Positions 48,360 to 56,050 of a stretch of 64,000 nucleotides of DNA are shown here, one piece after another. The stretch is from a virus, in IMG/VR virus record IMGVR_UViG_3300023082_000001, positions 1-64,000 of that record; one strand, written 5' to 3'. Every line of letters begins with the position of its first letter. Position 1 is the first letter of the stretch. A model generated the notes under the pieces. It saw only the letters and a program-made list of their open reading frames with translations. It was not told the DNA's origin and ran no database searches. Both the position numbers and the translations under genes were made by a program.

Positions 48360-48562
48360 TCCATCTCCGTTCTCTTAACTACAACCTCGAAGCTCTTAGG
48401 CGCGTACTTTTCCATAACACTCTTCTCATGCTTCTGTTCTGGGTGAGCTTTTTGCTGAATTATTTTATCAGCCTCAGATGTTAGCCACCAGTACCCTAGA
48501 ATGCCTACTGTAAGCATAACCATTAAGGTGGCTAAGATGTCGATAATAGGGTTAGGTTTCAT
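48356..48562 (-). CDS. Small membrane protein, 68 aa
   Basis: One TM helix at about residues 8-27 (DILATLMVMLTVGILGYWWL), then a polar helical part with KYAPKSFEVVVKR. No family. Four-base overlaps on the downstream side. Confidence 0.65.
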   Translation of the reverse strand: MKPNPIIDILATLMVMLTVGILGYWWLTSEADKIIQQKAHPEQKHEKSVMEKYAPKSFEVVVKRTEME

Positions 48563-48565
48563 TTA

Positions 48566-48742
48566 TCAATCCTTCCTGTATTCAACACAGAGTAGCCAAC
48601 CACGCCACCGACCTTCAACCCATTCAAGTTCATAAGTACCATCTTTATGACGACCAAGGAACTGACGGTATTGAATAACCCCTTCAAATTTCTTACGTTC
48701 AACTTCCACATCAAATGGGACGTAATACAGAACTTTTTCCAT
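48566..48742 (-). CDS. Hypothetical protein, 58 aa
   Basis: The frame beginning MEKVLYYVPFDVEVERKKF at 48742 has AAGGAG at 7 bases; the longer frame to 48781 includes non-coding-like leader. Beta-rich with many aromatic and charged residues. A frame overlapping on the same strand (48559-48747) is rejected. Function unknown. Confidence 0.65.
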   Translation of the reverse strand: MEKVLYYVPFDVEVERKKFEGVIQYRQFLGRHKDGTYELEWVEGRWRGWLLCVEYRKD

Positions 48743-48743
48743 A

Positions 48744-48902
48744 TCAATTCTCCTTAATTCCAACAATATTAACACTATCAAAATCAGAAAGAAAGCCTAA
48801 TTTTGAAATAAAATATCCTGTAGGACGGCTCCATAGTAATAGGATAGAGTCGCCTGTTAGGGGCTGGGATGAGTATGGTGTGAATGTGGATATTGGGTGC
48901 AT
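48744..48902 (-). CDS. Hypothetical protein, 52 aa
   Basis: ATG at 48902 with TTGGAG 6 bases upstream; stop at 48744 just before the next gene. The product begins MHPISTFTPYSSQPLTGDSI and has LLLWSRPTGYFIS and DFDSVNIVGIKEN. It fills an otherwise empty gap between the promoter at 48952 and the next gene. Confidence 0.5.
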   Translation of the reverse strand: MHPISTFTPYSSQPLTGDSILLLWSRPTGYFISKLGFLSDFDSVNIVGIKEN

Positions 48903-48951
48903 TGTGTTCTCCAAAAAGAAAGCCCAAGGGACATCTCTGTCCGATGAGCTA

Positions 48952-48980
48952 ATGGTAGTTTATTTTGGTTTGATGGTCAA
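48952..48980 (-). promoter_or_regulatory. Promoter candidate for the small-gene cluster
   Basis: On the minus strand TTGACC (48980-48975) and TACCAT (48957-48952) are 17 bases apart, directly after the RNA ligase gene stop. Moderate -10. Confidence 0.5.
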
Positions 48981-48983
48981 GAA

Positions 48984-49916
48984 TTAATCCAAAGCTTTTA
49001 CAAATTGCTCACGAACGGTCTTCCCAACTTCAGCTTGCAACAGTTTCAAGAATTGCTTCCAATTTGCCTCAGCCTCTGTCTTAGGATCACGTTCAGTTTC
49101 CTTTGTAAATTCCTCAAGAATATCTTGTGTGGTCAATCCAAGAATACGACCAAAGTCTTTATTAGTGATAGCACCAATCTTGCTGATTACGTTTGACACA
49201 CGTTGTTCAGTGTTGTAGGAAAGAAGATCATTGAGTAGAGTATTCTCTTCCTCAGACAAGTCAAACACTTCATTCCTAGGTTTAGCTTTCTTCTCACTAA
49301 AACTTTCAGTCTTATTCTTGAAGTAGATACGGCTTCCGTTGTTGAACCACTTTGGCTCCACAGGTTCAATCACCAAACCTTCAGATGTATTCCCGTCTTG
49401 GTAATCTTCAGGTGTTAGTGTAGATTTGAATGTATTGGACAGAGCTAGACATTCAGCGAACGTGCCAACAGTAAGCGTAGGAACAAAGGGTATTCCTGCC
49501 TCGTTACAACCTTGTTGTGCAAGTCCTTTATTAATTGGCGTACCATTCACTACAACATCAAAAGCATGAAAATCCTTTTCACCATACTCAACTTCTTTTT
49601 GGATATTACCAACAAACAACTCACCATAAACTACTAACTGAATTGAGTCATTACCCATAGACTCATTCTGCCAAAGTTGCATAACTTTATCTTGGTATTT
49701 ATTAATGACAGCTTGGCAGTTGAAAAATGTTCCGTCAACAAACTGTGTACGAGAGGCAACCTTAACTTCAGTACCATCACACCAGAAGCTGAAGTTAGCT
49801 CCGTGCAGTTTTTCTGTAGCCATCCACATACCAGCGTCTTTACCTTCATACTGAACTTTGTCAACTAGGTTCTGACGGTATGTATTTTCTAGTGAGCTAA
49901 ATTTTACAAATTCCAT
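48984..49916 (-). CDS. RNA ligase (Rnl2-like)
   Basis: 310 aa. ATEKLHGANFSFWCDG (about residues 33-48) has the nucleotidyl-acceptor Lys36 of the KxHG motif seen in T4 Rnl2. Further nucleotidyltransferase motifs are YGELFVG (motif III), EGLVIEP (motif IV) and YFKNKTESF (motif V, with Lys). It seals nicked or broken RNA, likely repairing tRNAs cut by host defence nucleases. It has its own promoter at 49973. Confidence 0.88.
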   Translation of the reverse strand: MEFVKFSSLENTYRQNLVDKVQYEGKDAGMWMATEKLHGANFSFWCDGTEVKVASRTQFVDGTFFNCQAVINKYQDKVMQLWQNESMGNDSIQLVVYGELFVGNIQKEVEYGEKDFHAFDVVVNGTPINKGLAQQGCNEAGIPFVPTLTVGTFAECLALSNTFKSTLTPEDYQDGNTSEGLVIEPVEPKWFNNGSRIYFKNKTESFSEKKAKPRNEVFDLSEEENTLLNDLLSYNTEQRVSNVISKIGAITNKDFGRILGLTTQDILEEFTKETERDPKTEAEANWKQFLKLLQAEVGKTVREQFVKALD

Positions 49917-49940
49917 GTGAGTCTCCTATTTTTTGATTAA

Positions 49941-49972
49941 AGAAAAAGCTCCTAAGCTTTCACCTAGGAGCT
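49941..49972 (-). terminator. Intrinsic terminator/attenuator before RNA ligase gene
   Basis: On the minus strand AGCTCCTA (49972-49965) pairs with TAGGAGCT (49954-49947), followed by TTTTTCTTT. It lies downstream of nrdA and just after the -10 of the 49973 promoter, so it will end the nrd transcript and may also attenuate the ligase transcript. Confidence 0.7.
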
Positions 49973-50001
49973 AGTATTGCAGATTGTTGGTGGTTAGTCA
50001 A
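49973..50001 (-). promoter_or_regulatory. Extended -10 promoter for RNA ligase
   Basis: On the minus strand TTGACT (50001-49996), 17-base spacer, then AATACT (49978-49973) preceded by TGC (extended -10). The transcript would begin in the terminator hairpin just downstream. Confidence 0.6.
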
Positions 50002-50010
50002 CAATTTGTT

Positions 50011-51699
50011 TTATTGACAAGCAATACACTCGTCCTTGCTGGCCTGAACGCCTGCCATACTATACACATAATACAATCCAAGAATATCAGGATTTAAGAA
50101 CGCCTCCTTATGTACTTCATTAATATAACTCTCATCTTCACCAGCAGCAAAGAACAAGTTCAGTGACTGCCATTGATCCATGAATTTCCCACGACCTGCT
50201 GCAAGTCGAATGATCGTGTGTTGGTTGATTTCAAAGGCTGTACGGAATACAAGCTTCTCATCATCAGTCAACCAACTAACATGCTGCACACTGCCCATCT
50301 TATCTCGGATATCCTCAACGTTTTGCTTGTTAAAAACGCCTTTCTCCTTCATAAGCTTAAGTAGGTAGGGGTTCACTCGATCAACCTCACCACCAGCACT
50401 TTTCTGGGTATAAACCATTGCAGTATCAGGACTAATACCTTCACTAACACCACCCATGATAAGTGCCGTAGATTTAGTTGGTGCGATTGCGATTAAATGT
50501 GTATTAGCTCGACCATAACCCTTCATCCACTTTGGCTCCCCCCAAACAGTTGCAAGCCACTCAGACGCTTTAACAGCCTCATCTTGAATATACTTGGCAA
50601 TCTTATTGTTCAGCATGTGAGCATCAAAACTTTCAAACGCAACCATCTTCTTTTGAAAGTATGATCCCAAGCCGCATTGACCTAATCCCAAGGCACGACT
50701 ATTCTTAGTGAAAGCTACAGCCTTTTCAAGCCCCGGAATATTCTTAGCCCGTTCAATGAATTCCTGACAGACAGCATCCAAGAACACAATAGCTGTTTGA
50801 ACAGCATCTGTGCCATGCCAATCATCAAACAATTCAATGTTCATAGAAGCTAGAACACATGTGTACGTGTAGTCTTTGCTTGAATGAAGCATGATTTCAT
50901 TACACAACTGTGGTGCTTTGACATCAAGGTTCTGCTCTACATACCACTTAGGGCGTTTACGTTCTGCCTTCTGAGGAAAAAAGTAATATCCTTTGCCTGT
51001 AACCATTTTAGTTTTTAGAGACTTACCATACCGCTCTACAGCATCTTTATCACCAGCTTTCAAGCGTTCAATAAACTCATCACTAATATTCCAGCCGATA
51101 TTATTGCCGTCAGGATGTTGTTCTAGATAAGTGCAAACTTCATTGAAATCACCATGATCGATAGGCAAATAACCAGCCCAAGAACCACGCCGTGCTGTTC
51201 CCTGAGCTACGTACTCCATATCAGACTGAAAGCCCTCAATGACCTGCATAACCCCAGTAGATTTACCACCTACGCTGATTGATTCACCACGAGCACGAAC
51301 GTCACCAAGATAACCTGCTGTACCAAAGCCCATCTTAGTGAGCATTGCCGTTTCATGCTTTGCTTTGTAAATACCGTCAATACTATCTGGAATGTAACTA
51401 CCAGCACAACTTACAGGAAGCCCACGGTTAGTACCAGTATTAGCCAGAATAGGTGTGCTAGGACTCAGCCACCCTTTCCACATAATATCAAAGAACTTTT
51501 CCTTCCACTCAGAAGGGTCAGGAGTATGTGCAGCCAATGTTGCAGCAATACGCTGGTATTGCTCTTTTGGGTTAGCTGCCTGATACAAGTACTTATTCTT
51601 AAACAACTGCCATGAGCCAGTGGACCAATGGAGCGGCATCAAGCCATCTTCTTGCATTTTCTTACGTTCGTCACTCAATACACGATAGCTGTTTGTCAC
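50011..51699 (-). CDS. nrdA: Ribonucleotide reductase alpha subunit
   Basis: 562 aa, shorter than E. coli NrdA (about 760), lacking the N-terminal ATP-cone. The PVSCAGSYIPD segment holds the first active-site Cys; NNIGWNISDEFIERLKAGD and TNRGLP, and the C-terminal CIACQ redox pair for thioredoxin/glutaredoxin, are visible. Starts with GTG (TAAGTG with the upstream endonuclease stop) and AAGGAG. With NrdB it makes deoxyribonucleoside diphosphates. A homing-endonuclease-like gene separates it from nrdB. Confidence 0.88.
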   Translation of the reverse strand: MTNSYRVLSDERKKMQEDGLMPLHWSTGSWQLFKNKYLYQAANPKEQYQRIAATLAAHTPDPSEWKEKFFDIMWKGWLSPSTPILANTGTNRGLPVSCAGSYIPDSIDGIYKAKHETAMLTKMGFGTAGYLGDVRARGESISVGGKSTGVMQVIEGFQSDMEYVAQGTARRGSWAGYLPIDHGDFNEVCTYLEQHPDGNNIGWNISDEFIERLKAGDKDAVERYGKSLKTKMVTGKGYYFFPQKAERKRPKWYVEQNLDVKAPQLCNEIMLHSSKDYTYTCVLASMNIELFDDWHGTDAVQTAIVFLDAVCQEFIERAKNIPGLEKAVAFTKNSRALGLGQCGLGSYFQKKMVAFESFDAHMLNNKIAKYIQDEAVKASEWLATVWGEPKWMKGYGRANTHLIAIAPTKSTALIMGGVSEGISPDTAMVYTQKSAGGEVDRVNPYLLKLMKEKGVFNKQNVEDIRDKMGSVQHVSWLTDDEKLVFRTAFEINQHTIIRLAAGRGKFMDQWQSLNLFFAAGEDESYINEVHKEAFLNPDILGLYYVYSMAGVQASKDECIACQ

Positions 51700-52221
51700 T
51701 TAAATCTCCTTAGAATTAGTATATTCACAAGTCCAACCAAGATGTTGGGCATAGATACCTCTTGCACAACCTGAAAGACTTCCTGCACTCAAACCCATAT
51801 CTCGGGTAAACTTTGATATATTATAGCCTGTAAAAACCTCCCCCGTAGGGGAAGTAGCTTTAAACTCTTTACTTAATTTCTTGGTCCTTCGTTCCGTACC
51901 GCCGTTTTCATTCCTTTCTTGAATATTCTGAGCGTTAGTGATAAAGCGACAATTACCAATCACGTACGGCCCAACATCGCCCAACCGACCCATTCCGTAT
52001 TTATCTAAACCTCTACCTATTGAATTTGGAGAACTCAGCCCAGACTCAGCAGCAATTGTAACATAGTCCTCAAAAGAAAGAAGAAACTCAGTCTTACGGA
52101 TTGCTGATGTGCATTTCAGGCCTCTCCATTTATTTTGCCAAATTACTAAATCCTCTGGGTTTAAGTTGATTGATAAGAGAAAGCTCTTTCTCTGTTCAGT
52201 TTGAATCTTAGGTACGCCCAT
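51700..52221 (-). CDS. Homing-endonuclease-like protein between nrdB and nrdA, 173 aa
   Basis: Sequence TIAAESGLSSPNSIGRGLDKYG and GPYVIGNCRFITNAQNIQERNEN are features of phage HNH/NUMOD-type proteins. The C terminus (ATSPTGEVFTGYNISKFTRDMGLSAGSLSGCARG) is a NUMOD1-like DNA-binding module. No clean HNH catalytic set is visible, so it may be a degenerate or a minimal nuclease. Inserted exactly between the two reductase genes with TAATG and TAAGTG junctions. Confidence 0.65.
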   Translation of the reverse strand: MGVPKIQTEQRKSFLLSINLNPEDLVIWQNKWRGLKCTSAIRKTEFLLSFEDYVTIAAESGLSSPNSIGRGLDKYGMGRLGDVGPYVIGNCRFITNAQNIQERNENGGTERRTKKLSKEFKATSPTGEVFTGYNISKFTRDMGLSAGSLSGCARGIYAQHLGWTCEYTNSKEI

Positions 52222-53207
52222 TAGAACTTAAACCCCTGTGAATCCCAATCCCTGACGTACTGGTTCCCTTGGCTGTTAAAGAAGTCAATAGAACTAAAGC
52301 CATTGATACCTTTATAAAACCAATCTGACACAGGATTGTAATCAACCTTATACAAGTTCTCGTAGCCCATGTTACGAAGGCAAAGGTTGATACGGCTCTG
52401 TGCAAAGTATTCTAGCTGCACATCTGTGATACCGTCAATCTTTCCTTTCTCAAAAATCTTTTTAATAATAGCTTTTTCATGCAGCAATACAGTTTCGGCA
52501 GCTTCAATAATGTCAGCTTTCAAGTCAGCTTCAAATGCTTGATCAACCAAACCATCATCTTTCATTTCTTTAAGTAGTGTGCGGAACAACCAAGCTGCTG
52601 CTTCTGAGTGAAGAGCCTCATCACGGGCAGAAAAATTGATACCACTCACAACATTCAAAAGTTTGTTCTTTCCTTGACTCTGAAAATGCTTGAGGAATGC
52701 AAAGCTTGAATAGAGAATAGCACCCTCACCAAATGTAAAACACCCTAAAGCACGAAGATCATCTTTAGTTGCAAGCGTGTTTTCTAGAAACTCTACACGA
52801 GCAGTTAGATCAGGGTCATTCAAATATTCGTTATAGAAATCATCTGTTGCAAGACCAAGCTCTTCATTCAATGTACTATAGAATTTTTGATGGACTGCCA
52901 ACTCCATTGCACCAAACATAGCAGCCATTGGTTGAATGTCAGCAGGACGTGGAAACTTCTGCATAACAAAGTTAATCCAAAATTCATTACCAATGATAGC
53001 TTCGTACTTAGAGAATAGCTTCAGTGTTGTCACTGTGCCATGACTCTCTGCTTCTGTCATGTTTACCAGAATATCTTGTTTATCCTTACCAACCTTAACT
53101 TCAAAATGGGGCCAGAAGACTGCTGCCTGTTGATCTGTGTAGGCACAAGCTTCTGGATAGTCCACAGTGAATTCAGACTTTGGTGTTTGAATTCGTGTCT
53201 TTTTCAC
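52221..53207 (-). CDS. nrdB: Ribonucleotide reductase beta subunit
   Basis: 328 aa radical-generating subunit. Carboxylate/histidine ligands of the di-iron site are in EAESHGTVTTL, ELAVHQKFY, EGAILYSSFAFLKHF and SARDEALHSEAAAW. It makes the tyrosyl radical for NrdA. The C terminus ends in DWDSQGFKF; the acidic tail seen in E. coli NrdB is shorter. Operon of small genes upstream reads through from ThyX. Confidence 0.9.
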   Translation of the reverse strand: MKKTRIQTPKSEFTVDYPEACAYTDQQAAVFWPHFEVKVGKDKQDILVNMTEAESHGTVTTLKLFSKYEAIIGNEFWINFVMQKFPRPADIQPMAAMFGAMELAVHQKFYSTLNEELGLATDDFYNEYLNDPDLTARVEFLENTLATKDDLRALGCFTFGEGAILYSSFAFLKHFQSQGKNKLLNVVSGINFSARDEALHSEAAAWLFRTLLKEMKDDGLVDQAFEADLKADIIEAAETVLLHEKAIIKKIFEKGKIDGITDVQLEYFAQSRINLCLRNMGYENLYKVDYNPVSDWFYKGINGFSSIDFFNSQGNQYVRDWDSQGFKF

Positions 53208-53225
53208 GTCATATCCTTATTTAAA

Positions 53226-53606
53226 TTATTTACATTGATTCTGCAAGTCATTATTCCACATACCATCAGCACTACTGCCACCATGAAGCATCCCAAGCAA
53301 TTCACCCTTCATGTGTGCTCCGTGGCTTGATGCCTCGATTCGAGCATAAATACTAGCCATGCCCGATGCAAGATATTCTTTATCAGTACGCTCAGCACCA
53401 TTATAACGTGTACAGTTCACAACAGTGTTCTGAAGATTACGATGTTGACACTGTACTTCTTCAAACTCTTTATTCTTTGTATCCATTCCGTATTTCCACA
53501 AAATCTCCTTTATCTTTGGAATATCATTTTCACCATAGGCTTTTACAAAGTTTTTATCTAGAACAAGATCACTAATACTGAGAGAATAGGCTGCGAGGTA
53601 CGACAT
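53226..53606 (-). CDS. Hypothetical protein, 126 aa
   Basis: Not recognised. Between nrdB and a small gene, so it may be linked to nucleotide metabolism. Helical by composition, with several His and Cys. No known motif. Confidence 0.65.
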   Translation of the reverse strand: MSYLAAYSLSISDLVLDKNFVKAYGENDIPKIKEILWKYGMDTKNKEFEEVQCQHRNLQNTVVNCTRYNGAERTDKEYLASGMASIYARIEASSHGAHMKGELLGMLHGGSSADGMWNNDLQNQCK

Positions 53607-53609
53607 AAA

Positions 53610-53804
53610 TTATTCCTTCCAAAACAAACTGTAAGCCTTCTTTACAGGCAAGCCAAGCTCATAATACCCAATGAACTCACTAAGATTTTCCAACACACGA
53701 AGATTACTTTCTCTTTTCTTCAAGCCTTCTCTCACAGACATCAACTCAGAAAGCTCTGCCATCCAATATTCTACAGCATAGTCACTATTATTCTCGAAAG
53801 CCAT
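53610..53804 (-). CDS. Hypothetical helical protein, 64 aa
   Basis: Not recognised. Leucine-rich amphipathic helices (YWMAELSELMSVREGLKKR). One base from the thyX stop. Confidence 0.65.
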   Translation of the reverse strand: MAFENNSDYAVEYWMAELSELMSVREGLKKRESNLRVLENLSEFIGYYELGLPVKKAYSLFWKE

Positions 53805-53805
53805 C

Positions 53806-54489
53806 TTAACTCTCCTTACTAATCAACTCTTCCAAAAATGGAAAGTGTTCTGTAATTACTGGTTTAATCTTCCGTGCCAAATCAACGTGTTCTTTTTGGG
53901 TTACTCCAAAATCATCACGAACTTTCAGATAAGTAATCCACTGACGCACAGTGCCGTTAGCATACATGTAGCTCATTGTGTTACCTTCAGGTAGAATAAC
54001 ACGAGCACACTCTTTAGCCAACCCATTATCTAGTGCCCAATTGTAATTCTTTTTAACTAGCTGAATCACTTCTTGCTGCTTGTTCTCCCATGCAAGCATC
54101 AGATTAAAATCATCTTCGTTAAACTTATCAAGCTCAATACTGTTCTGACGATTCTTTGTATCTTGCAGCCGAGCTTCACGAATGATGAAATTTTGAGCTA
54201 CTGCATAACGCTGACTAAACTCTTGGAACTTAATGCTTGAGTGTCGCAGCACTTGCCTTGCAATATCCCGTGGAGCTTCGATTTCTACAACGATGTTGGA
54301 CATATCAAATACTGACCAATGCCCTACACGCATACAGTATTTCAAAAGACCAGCTGCTGTATCAAAGTTCTTTTGGTTATCTGGATTGCTCACCCTTGCA
54401 CAAAATGCTGGCAAATCCTCTGCTGTCGGGATGAAGTCAACAGTTGGTGTTGTTACGCCAATCACTTGTGCTTTAATGAAATCAAACAT
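53806..54489 (-). CDS. thyX: Flavin-dependent thymidylate synthase
   Basis: 227 aa. The ThyX signature RHxxxSxxxxSxRY is present as RHSSIKFQEFSQRY at about residues 82-95, with flanking ARQVLRH and VLPEGN segments and RQWITYLKVRDD near the C terminus. It converts dUMP to dTMP with methylene-THF and FADH2. It works with the dCMP deaminase at 2142 and NrdAB. Confidence 0.92.
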   Translation of the reverse strand: MFDFIKAQVIGVTTPTVDFIPTAEDLPAFCARVSNPDNQKNFDTAAGLLKYCMRVGHWSVFDMSNIVVEIEAPRDIARQVLRHSSIKFQEFSQRYAVAQNFIIREARLQDTKNRQNSIELDKFNEDDFNLMLAWENKQQEVIQLVKKNYNWALDNGLAKECARVILPEGNTMSYMYANGTVRQWITYLKVRDDFGVTQKEHVDLARKIKPVITEHFPFLEELISKES

Positions 54490-54490
54490 C

Positions 54491-55126
54491 TTACTCTTTA
54501 TCCTTATATTCCATTTCCAAAATCAGTTCTAGGTAGTGAATAGCCTTCTCAATATCTTTCCTACCATTCTTCTTGCTATGGCGGGTGGTGTACTTAATAA
54601 CATTTCCTTCAAGGTAGCTCAAGCCGTTGGCATGAATATACTCAATAGGTTGAATCTTACAATCTTTATAGTGATCACCGCTCACTTGTTTGTCTAGTGC
54701 TGATGTTGGTTTAGTCTCTTCAATAGATGATTGATGCTGTGAAGCAGTCAACAGCTCCAACTCATCTTCTTTAAATGTAAAACTTTCAAGGCGCTCGTAA
54801 CTCTTAACAATATAAGGAATATCCCCGTATTCATAGGAAGAACTTGTAATGTAGCCAATCCACCCCTCTTGAACGAATGGTGTATTCTTAACACAAATTA
54901 CTTTATCACCAACAGCAAAACGATTCTTCACTTTCTCTTCCTCAACAAGCTCAAAATAAGCTGCGTCCCACTGATAACTTCCAGACTCTTTGAAGCATAC
55001 CAAAGGAAACTTACAGTCGCTGAAGTATGCACTAACTTCAAACTTATCAAAAGGTTTTAGTGTGAAAGCCTCAATACCTTTCCACATACTCTCTTTGCGC
55101 TTTACGACATCACCCTGTTTAAACAT
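54491..55126 (-). CDS. DUF3310-containing protein, 211 aa
   Basis: The start is the ATG at 55126 (MFKQGDVVKRK) with AAGGAGAG; a longer frame exists. Two N-terminal SH3-like beta units (GDVVKRKESMWKG; VGDKVICVKNTPF) are followed by a linker and a C-terminal DUF3310 domain (DHYKDCKIQPIEYIHANGLS, GNVIKYTTRHSKKNG, DIEKAIHYLELIL). The domain is frequent in phage nucleotide genes and is sometimes annotated as nucleotide kinase-like; function not proven. Confidence 0.75.
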   Translation of the reverse strand: MFKQGDVVKRKESMWKGIEAFTLKPFDKFEVSAYFSDCKFPLVCFKESGSYQWDAAYFELVEEEKVKNRFAVGDKVICVKNTPFVQEGWIGYITSSSYEYGDIPYIVKSYERLESFTFKEDELELLTASQHQSSIEETKPTSALDKQVSGDHYKDCKIQPIEYIHANGLSYLEGNVIKYTTRHSKKNGRKDIEKAIHYLELILEMEYKDKE

Positions 55127-55136
55127 TCTTCTCTCC

Positions 55137-55514
55137 TTACGCCACAGCTTCAAGTGTTTGTTTACTGCTTGCTGGTGGACTGTCCAGACATTCAATAAAC
55201 TTAATTCGTTTACCAATACTTTTACAATAAGCTATCTCTGCTTGAACGCCTCGTGATTGTTCCCAACCGTCCATCTTCAGCACCCAGAGAGCATCACAAT
55301 TGTCCAAGTAATTGTAATCCAATTTCTCCCAGAAAGCAAACTCACAAGGCATGTCATAAACAACAGACATTGGATGTGAATGGATGATAGGGCTGAACAC
55401 TGGAATGCCTTTAAGTGTGTATTCTGTAGCACGTTTCAAAGCATATTCATAGCGTTGCTGACGTAAATCGGCGTCAGCGTTTAGGCTGTATACAGAGGCA
55501 AGATAGTACATCAT
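55137..55514 (-). CDS. Deoxyribosyltransferase-like protein (DUF1937-like), 125 aa
   Basis: MYYLASVYSLNADADLRQQRYEYA, IPVFSPIIHSHP, WEKLDYNYLDNCDALWVLKMDGWEQSRGVQAEI and KSIGKRIKFIE follow the nucleoside 2-deoxyribosyltransferase-like fold (DALWV...GWEQSxGVQAEI). It may salvage or modify nucleosides. First gene after the 55541 promoter. Confidence 0.78.
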   Translation of the reverse strand: MMYYLASVYSLNADADLRQQRYEYALKRATEYTLKGIPVFSPIIHSHPMSVVYDMPCEFAFWEKLDYNYLDNCDALWVLKMDGWEQSRGVQAEIAYCKSIGKRIKFIECLDSPPASSKQTLEAVA

Positions 55515-55540
55515 AACATTCTCCTATTTTATTTCAGGCT

Positions 55541-55569
55541 ATATTGCGCCTTTTGCAAGGCGCTGTCAA
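55541..55569 (-). promoter_or_regulatory. sigma70-type promoter with palindromic spacer
   Basis: On the minus strand consensus TTGACA (55569-55564) and CAATAT (55546-55541) are 17 bases apart. The spacer contains GCGCCTT-GCAA-AAGGCGC (55563-55546), a 7-base-arm palindrome, a likely operator or a hairpin. It drives the nucleotide metabolism operon (55514 to 50011). Confidence 0.7.
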
Positions 55570-55573
55570 GGGT

Positions 55574-56050
55574 TTACTTACTATGACGGCTCAAAGCACC
55601 CAGTTGTGAATTAAGGCTTTGTGTAATCCAACGAATATTCCCCATCACATAGCCCTTATCTGTTTCAATACGATCAATAGAAGGGCCAACCTTCACATCA
55701 TAGTCTGAATCAACCCAATTAGCAAACAAAGTTTTATAGTCTTCATTCTCTAATGACCAAGCATAGAAAGTTTCTTTGTCAAGTATTTCTAGCCCTTCAT
55801 AAAGATGTGCCTTCTGTTTCTGAACACCACTTACACGAGACAGCATGTTCCTATATGTACGCATTAAATACCCTTTAAAACTCTTCTCGTATTTCTTTGT
55901 ATCAGAGTCGCCTGTTAAACTTCGACGCTCTTGCTGCCTAATATTCCTACAACTTTGACAGACTCTTCCATGTTGTTTTGGGAACTTTGAACGCTCTTGT
56001 TCAATTCCACATTGGCTGCAAACTTTACTTAGAACCAACCCATCGTCCAT
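55574..56050 (-). CDS. HNH-like homing endonuclease, 158 aa
   Basis: N-terminal zinc ribbon (KVCSQCGIEQE, RVCQSCRNIR) and C-terminal GPSIDRIETDKGYVMGNIRWIT, the typical end of phage HNH-like homing endonucleases. It overlaps the end of the metallophosphoesterase gene by 26 bases in another frame. A mobile intergenic gene. Confidence 0.7.
   Translation of the reverse strand: MDDGLVLSKVCSQCGIEQERSKFPKQHGRVCQSCRNIRQQERRSLTGDSDTKKYEKSFKGYLMRTYRNMLSRVSGVQKQKAHLYEGLEILDKETFYAWSLENEDYKTLFANWVDSDYDVKVGPSIDRIETDKGYVMGNIRWITQSLNSQLGALSRHSK

Noticed and set aside
48559-48747. 62-codon minus-strand ORF
   Set aside because: Same strand as the 58-aa gene at 48566 but in another frame; the latter has AAGGAG at proper spacing and better composition.
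48715-48987. 90-codon plus-strand ORF
   Set aside because: Opposite a promoter and a small coupled gene in a minus-strand operon; no ribosome-binding sequence.
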